Shown: positions 46,200 through 56,412 of the stretch, one piece after another
How positions within the stretch are numbered: the stretch's first letter is position 1
Layout: each line of letters begins with the position of its first letter
Source: Shewanella psychropiezotolerans
Lineage (GTDB): Bacteria; Pseudomonadota; Gammaproteobacteria; Enterobacterales; Shewanellaceae
Assembly: GCF_007197555.1 (NCBI RefSeq)
Contig: NZ_CP041614.1
Location: 4,580,001-4,644,000 of the forward strand
Direction of reading: 5' to 3'
DNA: 64,000 bases
Program-made: the position numbers and the translations under genes
The notes under the pieces: generated by a model
Database searches by the model: none
What the model was told of the DNA's origin: nothing
What the model saw: only the letters and a program-made list of their open reading frames with translations

Positions 46200-49100
46200 T
46201 GAGCCAGACCTCTAAACCTTCAAAGAAGCCTTTAGCGAGTGATAAAAAATCAGCACCAGAGTCAGTACAAGACTCGACAGCCGATAAGCGTCTAAACAAA
46301 CGTCTTAAAGATATGCCCATCGCCATCGTAGGCATGGCAAGTATCTTTGCTAACTCTCGTTACCTGAATAAATTCTGGGACTTAATCAGTGAAAAAATCG
46401 ATGCAATCACCGAATTGCCATCGACTCATTGGCAACCCGAAGATTATTACGATGCCAATAAGAGTACGCCTGACAAGAGTTACTGTAAGCGTGGTGGCTT
46501 CCTGCCAGATGTCGACTTCAACCCAATGGAATTTGGCCTGCCGCCAAATATCCTGGAGTTAACCGATACATCGCAGCTGCTCTCTTTGATCGTGGCTAAA
46601 GAAGTGTTAGCCGATGCAAACCTTCCTGAAAGTTATGACAGAGATAAGATTGGTATCACACTGGGTGTGGGTGGCGGACAGAAGATCAGCCACAGCTTAA
46701 CGGCCCGTCTTCAGTATCCTGTACTCAAGAAAGTATTCAAAAATAGCGGCATCAGTGACACTGACAGCGAAATGCTGATCAAGAAATTTCAGGACCAGTA
46801 CGTACACTGGGAAGAGAACTCATTCCCTGGCTCACTGGGTAACGTTATCTCGGGTCGTATCGCCAACCGTTTCGACTTAGGTGGCATGAACTGTGTGGTC
46901 GACGCCGCTTGTGCTGGCTCGTTAGCCGCTATGCGTATGGCCGTCAGTGAACTAGTCGATGGTCGCTCAGAGATGATGATCACAGGTGGTGTGTGTACCG
47001 ATAACTCACCTTCTATGTACATGAGTTTCTCCAAGACTCCTGCATTTACCACCAACGAAACCATTCAACCTTTCGATATCGACTCGAAAGGCATGATGAT
47101 AGGTGAAGGTATCGGCATGATAGCGCTTAAGCGTCTCGAAGATGCCGAGCGTGATGGTGACCGAATCTACTCAGTGATTAGAGGCATAGGCTCATCATCG
47201 GACGGTAAATTTAAGTCTATCTATGCACCGCGCCCAGAAGGTCAAGCAAAAGCTCTCCACCGCGCCTATGACGACGCAGGTTTTGCACCTCACACTCTAG
47301 GCCTTATCGAGGCTCATGGTACTGGTACCGCCGCCGGTGACGCCGCTGAATTTGCCGGCCTGTGCTCGGTATTCAGCCAAGGCAACGATACTAAGCAACA
47401 TATCGCCCTAGGCTCGGTGAAATCTCAAATAGGTCATACTAAATCGACCGCAGGTACTGCCGGCCTAATCAAGGCATCTCTTGCGCTGCATCATAAGGTA
47501 CTTCCTGCCACTATCAACATCAGTGAGCCTAGTCCTAAGCTTGAAATTGAGAACTCACCATTTTATCTCAATACCGAGACACGTCCTTGGCTACCACGCG
47601 CAGATGGCACGCCGCGCCGCGCGGGTATCAGCTCATTTGGTTTTGGTGGCACAAACTTCCACTTCGTGTTGGAAGAATACACTAAAGAGCACAGCCGAGA
47701 TGACGGAGAGAAAGCTAAGTATCGTCAACGTCAGGTGGCTCAGAGCTTCCTTATTAGTGCAGCGACAAAAGATGCGCTTATTAGTGAGCTAAACAGCTTG
47801 GCTATAACTGCGACAACAGATGGGTTCATCCTAGCCACAGCTGCTGCGAACTATGCACTGCGTGAGCTTGATGCTAACGCACCTCGTATTGGTTTAGTGG
47901 CTAACACAAGCGATGAACTGGCAACACAGATCAAGCAAGCAGTCGCTAAGCTAGCCGGCAGTAATGATAGCACTTGGCAGTTACCTGGTGGCACCAGCTA
48001 CCGTGCATCGAGTGTTGAGGGGAAAGTCGCCGCGCTATTCGCCGGCCAAGGTTCTCAGTATCTTAATATGGGTCGCGACCTTGCCTGTTACTACCCTGAG
48101 ATGCGTCAGCAATTAGTGACCGCCGATAAAGTCTTTGCCGCCAATGACAAAACGCCGCTTTCACAGACACTTTATCCAAGGCCTGTGTTTAATAAAGACG
48201 ACCTGAAAGCCCAAGAAGCGATACTGACCAACACCGCCAACGCACAAAGTGCCATCGGCGCCATCTCTATGGGTCAGTATGAGCTATTCACCGCCGCTGG
48301 TTTCAATGCCGACATGGTTGCAGGACACAGCTTCGGTGAACTAAGTGCTCTGTGCGCAGCTGGTGTTATCTCCAGTGAAGATTACTACCAGCTCGCATTT
48401 GCCCGTGGTGATGCCATGGCCACTAAAGCCCCGGCCAAAGACGGCGTAGAAGCTGACACTGGCGCTATGTTCGCTATTCTTCACCAAGGAAAGGGCACTA
48501 AGTCTGCTGAAGACTTAGCAACACTTGAAGCGACTATCGCTAAGTTCGATGGGGTTAAAGTCGCTAACTACAATGCACCGACTCAATCAGTCATTGCTGG
48601 TCCTACTGTTTCTACCGGTGAAGCGGCCAAAGCACTTAGTGAGCTTGGATATAAGGCGATAAACCTGCCTGTATCTGGCGCATTCCACACTGAGCTCGTT
48701 GGTCACGCTCAAGCACCATTTGCTAAAGCGATTGATGCTGCCAAGTTCAGTAAGCCAAAACGTGCGCTGTATTCAAACGCGACGGGTGAGCTTTATGACA
48801 ATACCGCCGCAAAGATTAAGGCCTCGTTCAAGAAGCATATGCTGCAATCGGTACACTTTACTGCGGAACTTGAAGCCATGTATAACGCAGGCGCCCGTAT
48901 ATTTGTTGAGTTCGGTCCAAAGAACATTCTGCAGAAGCTGGTACAGGGCACCCTTGCTGATAAGGCGCTTAATGACAAGAATGTCATTAGCACTATCTCT
49001 ATCAACCCAAGCCCTAAAGGTGATAGCGATCTTCAGCTTAAGCAAGCCGCGGTTCAGATGGCCGTTGCAGGCATCAAGCTCGACAATATCGATCCGTACC

Positions 49101-52100
49101 AGGCTGAGATTGCAGCACCAGAGAAGAAGTCTCCAATGAGCATATCTCTTAATGCAGTCAACCATATCAGCAAGGCAACACGCGCCAAGATGGCGAAGTC
49201 ATTAGAGACTGGCACTGTGACTAGCACGACGATTGTTGAAGAAAAAATCGTCGAGAAAATAGTTGAAGTAGAAAAGGTCGTTGAAAAAATTGTGGAAGTA
49301 GAAAAAATTGTGGAGATTGCAGTACCCGTGTCTAATAACCAAATGTCTAGTAATCAAGTTGTAGGCACGCCAACAACTGTAAATAGTGAGCCTTCAGCGG
49401 CTCTTAGCGTTAGCGGCGATGCGTTAACTCACTTCTTTGCAGCCCAGCAGCAAGCTGCAGAGCTTCATCAACAGTTCCTGGAGATCCCCCAGCAATACGG
49501 TGAGACCTTCACCACCTTGATGACAGAGCAAACTAAACTAGCTGGCGCAGGTATTGCGCTCCCAGAGAGCCTACAACGCTCTATGGAGCAGTTCCACCAG
49601 CTTCAGTCGCAAACTCTGCAAAGCCATACTCAATTCCTTGAGATGCAAACAGGCAGCAACACTGCAGCACTAAATATGCTTAACGGCACGCCGGCAGCGC
49701 TCTCTACACAAGCAACAGCCCAACCAGTTAAAACTCTTGCTCCTGTTCAAGCTGTAATTGCGCCTATAGTAGCGCCAGTTCAGGTTGCAGCACCAGTAGT
49801 AGCGCCTATTGCTAAAGCCGAAGTAAAACCTGCAGCAGTACAAGCACCTAAGCCTGTACAGACCGTTAGCCATCAGGCTGCTCCAGTACCGTCAGTAGTG
49901 ACACCAATGGCTCCGACTAATGCTAGTGCCGCTGAGGGCTCACTCTCTGCAGAGAAGGTTCAAGCAACCATGCTTGAAGTGGTTGCCGAGAAGACTGGTT
50001 ACCCAACTGAGATGTTAGAGCTTGAGATGGATATGGAAGCCGATTTAGGCATCGACTCTATCAAGCGTGTCGAAATACTGGGCACAGTACAAGATGAACT
50101 TCCAGGTCTGCCAGAGCTTAACCCTGAAGATCTAGCCGAGTGTCGTACATTGGGTGAAATCGTAGCGTATATGAACTCTAAGCTACCTGCTGGAAACTCT
50201 ACAGCAACAAGCACAAGCGCCGCTGGCTCTGCTAATACAAGTGCCGCTGCAGCTCTTTCACAAGCCGCTGAGGGCTCACTCTCTACAGGTCTTAGTGCAG
50301 AGAAAGTACAAGCCACTATGATGTCTGTCGTAGCAGAGAAGACTGGCTACCCAACTGAGATGTTAGAGCTTGAGATGGATATGGAAGCCGATTTAGGTAT
50401 CGACTCTATCAAGCGTGTCGAAATACTGGGCACGGTTCAAGACGAGCTACCGGGTCTTCCTGAACTAAATCCTGAAGACCTTGCCGAATGTCGCACATTG
50501 GGCGAAATCGTTGCTTATATGAACTCTAAGTTGCCAGCTGCAGGGACTAATACAAGTACCGCCGCGGCGCCTGCTGCTCAAATAAGTTCAGCTCCAGCAA
50601 CGAATGGTCTTAGTGCAGAGAAAGTACAAGCCACTATGATGTCAGTGGTTGCTGACAAGACTGGCTACCCAACTGAAATGCTTGAACTGAGCATGGATAT
50701 GGAAGCCGACTTAGGTATCGACTCTATCAAGCGCGTCGAAATTCTAGGTACAGTTCAAGACGAGCTACCGGGTCTGCCTGAGCTTAATCCTGAAGATCTA
50801 GCCGAGTGTCGCACATTGGGCGAAATCGTAACCTACATGAATAGTAAACTTCCTTCAGGAAGTTCAACTACTCAAGCAACAAGCGCCGTAGGCTCTTTAC
50901 CTTCACAAGCCGCTGAGGGCTCACTCTCTACAGGTCTTAGTGCAGAGAAAGTACAAGCGACTATGATGTCAGTGGTTGCCGACAAGACTGGCTACCCAAC
51001 TGAGATGCTTGAACTGAGCATGGATATGGAAGCCGATTTAGGTATCGACTCTATCAAGCGCGTTGAAATTCTAGGTACTGTTCAAGATGAGCTACCGGGT
51101 CTGCCTGAGCTAAATCCTGAAGACCTTGCCGAATGTAGAACTTTAGGTGAAATCGTTACTTATATGGGCAGTAAACTGCCGGCTGATGGCTCTATGAACT
51201 CTCAAGAGGCTGATGTTGCTAGTACTGTATCGTCTGCTGCTAGTGGTTTAAGCGCAGAGAAAGTACAAGCGACTATGATGTCAGTGGTTGCCGACAAGAC
51301 TGGCTACCCAACTGAGATGCTTGAACTGAGCATGGATATGGAAGCAGATCTTGGTATCGACTCAATCAAGCGAGTTGAGATTTTAGGTACAGTACAAGAC
51401 GAACTGCCTGGCCTGCCTGAGTTAAACCCTGAAGATCTAGCCGAGTGTCGTACACTAGGCGAAATCGTAAGCTACATGAATTCCAAACTTGCTGAAGGCT
51501 CTAAGCTATCTACAGCTGCTGCCCTAGGCGCTGCTGTATCTGGTGCTGTTAAGTCTATTGCTAATACCATCAGCTCCTCACTTGAGCTTCCACCTCACAG
51601 CGAGGTAACGCTAAAAAAGCTTAATGCGGCGGACACGATTAAAAACTGTTTCGCCGCAGACGCAACTCTTGTGATCACCGATGATGGTCATAACGCCGGC
51701 GTGTTAGCAGAGAAACTGACAAAGCAAGGTCTTAAAGTAGCCGTTATACGTCTACCTGAGGGCAATGCTCAATCACCACTTAACAGCGATATCGCAAGCT
51801 TCCAGGCAAAGAGTACTGATGAAGCGGGTATTAGCGCCGTTATTGCTCAAATAGAACAGCAACTCGGTCAAATTGGTGGATTCATTCACCTGCAGCCTGA
51901 AGCTGATAGCAAGAAAAAAACTGATGCCGTTAACCTAAGTGATGAGAGCTTCACTCATGTTAGCCAAGCGTTCCTTTGGGCTAAGCTACTTCAGCCAAAG
52001 CTTACTGCGTCAAGTGATAAGCGCCGCAGCTTTGTCACCGTCAGCCGTATCGATGGTGGCTTCGGTTACTTAAACGCAGAAACTCTGCAAGATGCCGAGT

Positions 52101-54142
52101 TAAACCAGGCTGCTCTGGCAGGTTTAACCAAGACACTCAGCCATGAATGGCCAACCGTCTTTTGTCGTGCACTGGATATCGCAGCAAACTTAGATGCAAC
52201 TCATCTTGCTGATGCAGTCACAGCTGAGCTTTTCGATAATGTCACTCAATTGCCAGAAGTGGGTTTATCACTCGACGCTAAAGGTAACGTTTCACGTACG
52301 ACCTTAATTGCAGGCGTAGCGAGCAGTAAACATGCTGCACCTGAACTAAACAGTGCAGATAAAATACTGGTGACCGGGGGAGCTAAAGGCGTGACCTTCG
52401 AATGCGCCCTTGCCTTAGCCAAGCGTACAAAGTCTCACTTTATCCTTGCAGGACGTAGTGAGCTACTTGCTATCCCGACATGGGCTGAAAACAAGCAGAT
52501 CAGCGAACTTAAACCTGCTGCCATTGCTTACATCATCTCTACGGGTAATAAGCCGACACCTAAACAGGTCGAATCCTTAGTGTGGACAGTTAAAAGCTCA
52601 ATCGAGATAAACACAGCGCTTGAGGCTTTTGCCCAAGTAGGTGCAAGTGCCGAGTATGTCAGTATGGATGTCACAGATTCTGCTGCTATCTCCAAGGCGC
52701 TTAAAGGAAAAAGTAACGACATTACCGGTCTTATCCACGGTGCAGGCGTACTTGCCGATAAGCATATTCAAGACAAGACCATTGAAGAATTAGGGCGCGT
52801 TTACGGCACTAAGGTTAATGGTCTGAAGGCTGTGTTGGCTGTACTGGATTCGAGTAAGGTGAAACTGCTTGCCATGTTCTCATCGGCTGCAGGTTTCTAC
52901 GGCAATACAGGTCAGAGCGACTACGCCATGTCAAACGACATCCTCAACAAGGCGGCACTGCAGTTCACTGCACGCAACCCGCAAGCTAAAGTGATGAGCT
53001 TTAACTGGGGCCCTTGGGATGGCGGCATGGTGAATCCAGCACTGAAGAAGATGTTTACCGACCGTGGTGTGTACGTTATCCCTCTCAAGGCTGGCGCCGA
53101 GCTATTTGCCACCCAACTATTGAGCAAAACGGGTGTGCAATTGCTTGTTGGTACTTCGATGCAGGGCAGCGACGGCTCTCAATCAAAAAACGCTGAAGGC
53201 TCTGCTACAGAAGGTTCTTCTGTAAAAAAGCTTAATGCGGGTGAGGTGCAACTTGCATCGCGCCCGCTAGCACCTGTTTCTTTAACGCCTCTGACGTTAA
53301 CAAGAGCCTTAAACCCTAATGCTATGGTCTTTATTCAAGACCACCGCATTAGCGGTAATTCAGTGCTACCAACAGTGTGCGCAATCGCGTGGATGCGCGA
53401 AGCGGCAAGCGAAATGCTCGGCTCTCGCGTAAAAGTGCTCGATTATAAGCTGCTTAAAGGGATCATCTTCGAAAATGATGATGTTCAGGAGATAACACTT
53501 GAACTGACGCCACTAGAAGGTGCCCAACCAAAGCAAATGAGCGCGATGATCACCTGTCAAGGACGTCCGCAATACAAGGCGACCTTAGTTTCATCTCAAG
53601 GTGATACTCCAGTGCCTAAAGTGTTCGACTTAGGCTCTGAAAAACCAGTAACGACTGCGAGTGAACTTTATAGTAACGGTACCCTGTTCCACGGACCTCG
53701 TTTACAGGGCATTGAGAAGATATTGCAGTTTAATGATTCGGGTCTGTTAGCCAGTTGCCGTTTGCCAAACGTGAGTGATAAAGATTGCGGTCATTTTGTC
53801 GCGACGACTCACATTGGCGGCAGCCAACCCTTCGCCGAAGACTTGCTTCTACAAGCCATGCTGGTGTGGGCGAGACTCACGTACGGTGCGGCCAGTCTGC
53901 CATCGGCTATCGGTGAGTTTATCTCCAACAAACCCATGGCCTTTGGTGAGTCTGGATTTATCGAGCTTGAAGTGGTTAAAACCAGTTCTCGTTCACTCCA
54001 GGCTAATGTCGCACTTTACCATGAAAATGGCGAACTCAGCGCTATGATGAAGGGGGCAAAAGTCACCGTCAGCAAGAGCCTGAATGATGCCTTCTTGGCG
54101 GAGCCTTCAGCGGCTCTTGATAAAGCAAGTGAGGCTAAATAG
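46199..54142 (+). CDS. pfaA: PUFA synthase subunit PfaA (KS-MAT-5xACP-KR-DH-like)
   Basis: Giant 2647-residue core subunit of eicosapentaenoic acid synthase. Ketosynthase, residues about 35-490, active-site Cys in DAACAGSLAAMR (about 238). Malonyl-CoA acyltransferase about 615-940 with GHSFGELSALCAAG (Ser about 709). A valine/glutamate coiled coil at 1011-1042. Five tandem ACPs with LGIDSIKRVEILG (serines near 1286, 1402, 1508, 1617 and 1720), a ketoreductase with TGGAKGVTFECALALAK (about 2060), and a C-terminal dehydratase-like domain with DHRISGNSVLPTVCAIAW (about 2382). Cytosolic complex with PfaB-D. Starts inside the pfaR stop. Confidence 0.97.
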   Translation: MSQTSKPSKKPLASDKKSAPESVQDSTADKRLNKRLKDMPIAIVGMASIFANSRYLNKFWDLISEKIDAITELPSTHWQPEDYYDANKSTPDKSYCKRGGFLPDVDFNPMEFGLPPNILELTDTSQLLSLIVAKEVLADANLPESYDRDKIGITLGVGGGQKISHSLTARLQYPVLKKVFKNSGISDTDSEMLIKKFQDQYVHWEENSFPGSLGNVISGRIANRFDLGGMNCVVDAACAGSLAAMRMAVSELVDGRSEMMITGGVCTDNSPSMYMSFSKTPAFTTNETIQPFDIDSKGMMIGEGIGMIALKRLEDAERDGDRIYSVIRGIGSSSDGKFKSIYAPRPEGQAKALHRAYDDAGFAPHTLGLIEAHGTGTAAGDAAEFAGLCSVFSQGNDTKQHIALGSVKSQIGHTKSTAGTAGLIKASLALHHKVLPATINISEPSPKLEIENSPFYLNTETRPWLPRADGTPRRAGISSFGFGGTNFHFVLEEYTKEHSRDDGEKAKYRQRQVAQSFLISAATKDALISELNSLAITATTDGFILATAAANYALRELDANAPRIGLVANTSDELATQIKQAVAKLAGSNDSTWQLPGGTSYRASSVEGKVAALFAGQGSQYLNMGRDLACYYPEMRQQLVTADKVFAANDKTPLSQTLYPRPVFNKDDLKAQEAILTNTANAQSAIGAISMGQYELFTAAGFNADMVAGHSFGELSALCAAGVISSEDYYQLAFARGDAMATKAPAKDGVEADTGAMFAILHQGKGTKSAEDLATLEATIAKFDGVKVANYNAPTQSVIAGPTVSTGEAAKALSELGYKAINLPVSGAFHTELVGHAQAPFAKAIDAAKFSKPKRALYSNATGELYDNTAAKIKASFKKHMLQSVHFTAELEAMYNAGARIFVEFGPKNILQKLVQGTLADKALNDKNVISTISINPSPKGDSDLQLKQAAVQMAVAGIKLDNIDPYQAEIAAPEKKSPMSISLNAVNHISKATRAKMAKSLETGTVTSTTIVEEKIVEKIVEVEKVVEKIVEVEKIVEIAVPVSNNQMSSNQVVGTPTTVNSEPSAALSVSGDALTHFFAAQQQAAELHQQFLEIPQQYGETFTTLMTEQTKLAGAGIALPESLQRSMEQFHQLQSQTLQSHTQFLEMQTGSNTAALNMLNGTPAALSTQATAQPVKTLAPVQAVIAPIVAPVQVAAPVVAPIAKAEVKPAAVQAPKPVQTVSHQAAPVPSVVTPMAPTNASAAEGSLSAEKVQATMLEVVAEKTGYPTEMLELEMDMEADLGIDSIKRVEILGTVQDELPGLPELNPEDLAECRTLGEIVAYMNSKLPAGNSTATSTSAAGSANTSAAAALSQAAEGSLSTGLSAEKVQATMMSVVAEKTGYPTEMLELEMDMEADLGIDSIKRVEILGTVQDELPGLPELNPEDLAECRTLGEIVAYMNSKLPAAGTNTSTAAAPAAQISSAPATNGLSAEKVQATMMSVVADKTGYPTEMLELSMDMEADLGIDSIKRVEILGTVQDELPGLPELNPEDLAECRTLGEIVTYMNSKLPSGSSTTQATSAVGSLPSQAAEGSLSTGLSAEKVQATMMSVVADKTGYPTEMLELSMDMEADLGIDSIKRVEILGTVQDELPGLPELNPEDLAECRTLGEIVTYMGSKLPADGSMNSQEADVASTVSSAASGLSAEKVQATMMSVVADKTGYPTEMLELSMDMEADLGIDSIKRVEILGTVQDELPGLPELNPEDLAECRTLGEIVSYMNSKLAEGSKLSTAAALGAAVSGAVKSIANTISSSLELPPHSEVTLKKLNAADTIKNCFAADATLVITDDGHNAGVLAEKLTKQGLKVAVIRLPEGNAQSPLNSDIASFQAKSTDEAGISAVIAQIEQQLGQIGGFIHLQPEADSKKKTDAVNLSDESFTHVSQAFLWAKLLQPKLTASSDKRRSFVTVSRIDGGFGYLNAETLQDAELNQAALAGLTKTLSHEWPTVFCRALDIAANLDATHLADAVTAELFDNVTQLPEVGLSLDAKGNVSRTTLIAGVASSKHAAPELNSADKILVTGGAKGVTFECALALAKRTKSHFILAGRSELLAIPTWAENKQISELKPAAIAYIISTGNKPTPKQVESLVWTVKSSIEINTALEAFAQVGASAEYVSMDVTDSAAISKALKGKSNDITGLIHGAGVLADKHIQDKTIEELGRVYGTKVNGLKAVLAVLDSSKVKLLAMFSSAAGFYGNTGQSDYAMSNDILNKAALQFTARNPQAKVMSFNWGPWDGGMVNPALKKMFTDRGVYVIPLKAGAELFATQLLSKTGVQLLVGTSMQGSDGSQSKNAEGSATEGSSVKKLNAGEVQLASRPLAPVSLTPLTLTRALNPNAMVFIQDHRISGNSVLPTVCAIAWMREAASEMLGSRVKVLDYKLLKGIIFENDDVQEITLELTPLEGAQPKQMSAMITCQGRPQYKATLVSSQGDTPVPKVFDLGSEKPVTTASELYSNGTLFHGPRLQGIEKILQFNDSGLLASCRLPNVSDKDCGHFVATTHIGGSQPFAEDLLLQAMLVWARLTYGAASLPSAIGEFISNKPMAFGESGFIELEVVKTSSRSLQANVALYHENGELSAMMKGAKVTVSKSLNDAFLAEPSAALDKASEAK
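49231..49326 (+). repeat. In-frame VEKIVEVEK coiled-coil repeat of PfaA
   Basis: About 30 residues of repeated (K/E)IVE-VEK units between the acyltransferase and the first ACP. Regular Val/Ile spacing suggests a short coiled coil, possibly a dimerisation element. Confidence 0.75.
49940..51495 (+). repeat. Five tandem ACP-domain repeats in pfaA
   Basis: Five copies of a roughly 85-residue acyl carrier domain, each with GIDSIKRVEI. Spacings of the active serines are about 116, 106, 109 and 104 residues. ACP1 and ACP2 share LELEMDMEADLG, while ACP3-5 share ADKTGYP and LELSMDMEADLG. The linkers before ACP2 and ACP4 share QAAEGSLSTGLSAEKVQ. The domain number influences yield in this enzyme family. 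Recombination or assembly collapse could change the count. Confidence 0.95.
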
Positions 54143-56412
54143 TGAATCCGACGCTTAATGCTCAACAGCAGCAAGCGCCTCAAAAAGTAGCGATGCCACT
54201 ACGCATCGCGCTTTTAGTGTTGCCGTCGACAAGACTATCTTGCGATAGTCTGTCGGCTAATCCACTCGAGGTACTGCTACCTGAACTCTATCAATCAGGA
54301 CTGCTATCTTCTAAAGAAGGGGTTTCTCAAAAAGAGGCTTTAGAGCAGATTGTTAACATTGAAGTCGATGATTTCGAGGCTAACCTCAAGGCTAGCATTC
54401 AAGCTATCGATGAAGGAAAACTAGTTCAATTATCGACACCGAGCCAGTCCCTGTTGATGATGCCTGCGCTCAAGGCGGCGCAGCTGAGAATCCATCCTCA
54501 TGCGCAGCTCGCGGCGATACAACAAGGTAATGACGGTGTACAGCAGACCATGGCGCTTGCACTGGCTCAGGCCAAACGCGATAGCGCCACTGTGAGTAAG
54601 ATTGAAAATCTGCATGATCTTAACAGCCAGCAGAAATTTACAGCTGTTCATCAGTTGATCACCGAACTTGCTTCTCGAACTAGATTTAGAGATGAAGTAA
54701 ACCAGGGTGTCACACTGGGCCCTAAACAGGCCAAGAGTCACTACTGGTTTACGCAAAATCATCAGGCAAGAGTGACCGCGGTCAACTTCTCTCATTCAGT
54801 TAACAATATTTCGGCAGGCAAACAGATTAATACCAGCTTTATTATTACCCAAGGTACAGGTTTTATTGCGCCAAAATCGATTGTCGACAGTCAGCGCTTA
54901 CAGCTTGTACTATCGGGTGATACTCAAACTGAGCTATTAACCGCCCTCAACCGTCTCAAGGCAGAACTTCTGGCTGAGCCTAACTCAGATTCTGTGCTCA
55001 CTGTGATGAGAGATAATCTTATCGCGTTCGAGCAGACCAACACCCGTTACGCCGTCACACTCCAAGCAAGCTCAGTTGACGCTATGCAGCTTGAACTCAA
55101 CGCTATGATAGAAGCATTGCCAGCGGTAATGGCTGAGGACGGCCTGCATAGCTACAAGACGCCTGCAGGCAGTTACTTCACTTCGGAGCCATTGGGCAAT
55201 GTTGAAAAAGCGGGTCTTGCCTTCGTCTATCCTGGAGTGGGTACTGTTTATGCCGACATGTTTAGCGAGCTTCACAGATACTTCCCAACACTCTACTCAC
55301 GACTAGAGCGTGAGGGCGATCTCAAGTCTATGTTGCAAGCCGATGCGATCTATCACTTAGACGCTAAAGTTGCCCCGGCCATGCCCTTAGGCGATCTGGC
55401 TATTGCCGGTGTAGGCAGCAGTTATCTGCTGACTCAACTCTTGATGCAAGAGTTCAATATCACCCCAAACTTTGCCTTAGGTTACTCCATGGGTGAAGCC
55501 TCTATGTGGGCCAGTCTTGGCGTATGGGACAATCCCCATGATTTGATAAGCAAGACCCAAACGGATCCCTTGTTTACCACCGCCATATCCGGACAACTGA
55601 CCGCAGTGAGGCAAGCATGGAAACTGAACAACACAGATAGCGACATAGTCTGGAACAGCTTCGTAGTACGTAGCCCTAGCGAACCGATTAAAGCACTGCT
55701 ACCTGAATTCCCCCGGGCATATCTGGCCATCATTCAGGGAGATACCTGTGTGATCGCGGGTTGTGAAATTCAATGCCGAGAACTACTGAGCAAGCTGAAG
55801 AAGCGTGGCATAGCCGCTAACCGAGTGACTGCTATGCACACGACACCTGCGATGGAAGAGCACGGCAACGTGATTGAGTTTTATACTCAACCACTGTGTG
55901 AAGAATTACCACAAGATATCAAGTTTATCAGTGCTGCGAGCCTGTCTGGTGACAGGCGCGATAAGGCCGTCAACGAAGCAGGCGCTATTGATAGCAATAT
56001 GATTGCCCAGTCTATCGCCGATACCTTCTGTAATACCTTGGACTTTACCTCGCTAATCCATAGCGCTCAACGACAAGGCGCTAAGCTATTTGTCGAACTG
56101 GGCGCAGATAGACAAAACAGCACCTTGATCGACAAGATAGCTAAGCTCGACAGAAGCTGCGGTGCCGAGGCGAGCAGCTACCCATGCTGCACAGTGCCAG
56201 TCAACGCCAAAGGCGGAGATGACATCACTAGCCTACTAAAGGCATTGGGACAACTTATCAGTCATAGAGTGCCGCTATCACTGCAACCTCTCATCGATGG
56301 ACTCAACCGAGAGATTGCGATTCGAGAATTGAACTCTGCGGGTTTAACCAATCACAATGGCATCGTCTCCGGTGAGCCCGATGCACACAAATTACTCAAA
56401 GGGGAAGTTTAA
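54142..56412 (+). CDS. pfaB: PUFA synthase acyltransferase subunit PfaB
   Basis: A 756-residue subunit. The acyltransferase domain lies in about 350-640 with the active serine in GYSMGEASMWASLG (about 455) preceded by FVYPGVGTVYADMF. The N-terminal half is a diverged KS-like/linker region. In characterised systems PfaB influences whether EPA or DHA is made. Start is GTG overlapping the pfaA stop (TAGTG), and its stop overlaps pfaC (TAATG), so translation is tightly coupled. Confidence 0.95.
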   Translation: MNPTLNAQQQQAPQKVAMPLRIALLVLPSTRLSCDSLSANPLEVLLPELYQSGLLSSKEGVSQKEALEQIVNIEVDDFEANLKASIQAIDEGKLVQLSTPSQSLLMMPALKAAQLRIHPHAQLAAIQQGNDGVQQTMALALAQAKRDSATVSKIENLHDLNSQQKFTAVHQLITELASRTRFRDEVNQGVTLGPKQAKSHYWFTQNHQARVTAVNFSHSVNNISAGKQINTSFIITQGTGFIAPKSIVDSQRLQLVLSGDTQTELLTALNRLKAELLAEPNSDSVLTVMRDNLIAFEQTNTRYAVTLQASSVDAMQLELNAMIEALPAVMAEDGLHSYKTPAGSYFTSEPLGNVEKAGLAFVYPGVGTVYADMFSELHRYFPTLYSRLEREGDLKSMLQADAIYHLDAKVAPAMPLGDLAIAGVGSSYLLTQLLMQEFNITPNFALGYSMGEASMWASLGVWDNPHDLISKTQTDPLFTTAISGQLTAVRQAWKLNNTDSDIVWNSFVVRSPSEPIKALLPEFPRAYLAIIQGDTCVIAGCEIQCRELLSKLKKRGIAANRVTAMHTTPAMEEHGNVIEFYTQPLCEELPQDIKFISAASLSGDRRDKAVNEAGAIDSNMIAQSIADTFCNTLDFTSLIHSAQRQGAKLFVELGADRQNSTLIDKIAKLDRSCGAEASSYPCCTVPVNAKGGDDITSLLKALGQLISHRVPLSLQPLIDGLNREIAIRELNSAGLTNHNGIVSGEPDAHKLLKGEV

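Noticed and set aside
48699..49165. Overlapping plus- and minus-strand ORFs inside pfaA (146 and 130 codons)
   Set aside because: They lie within the acyltransferase domain of PfaA in other frames and show no family features.
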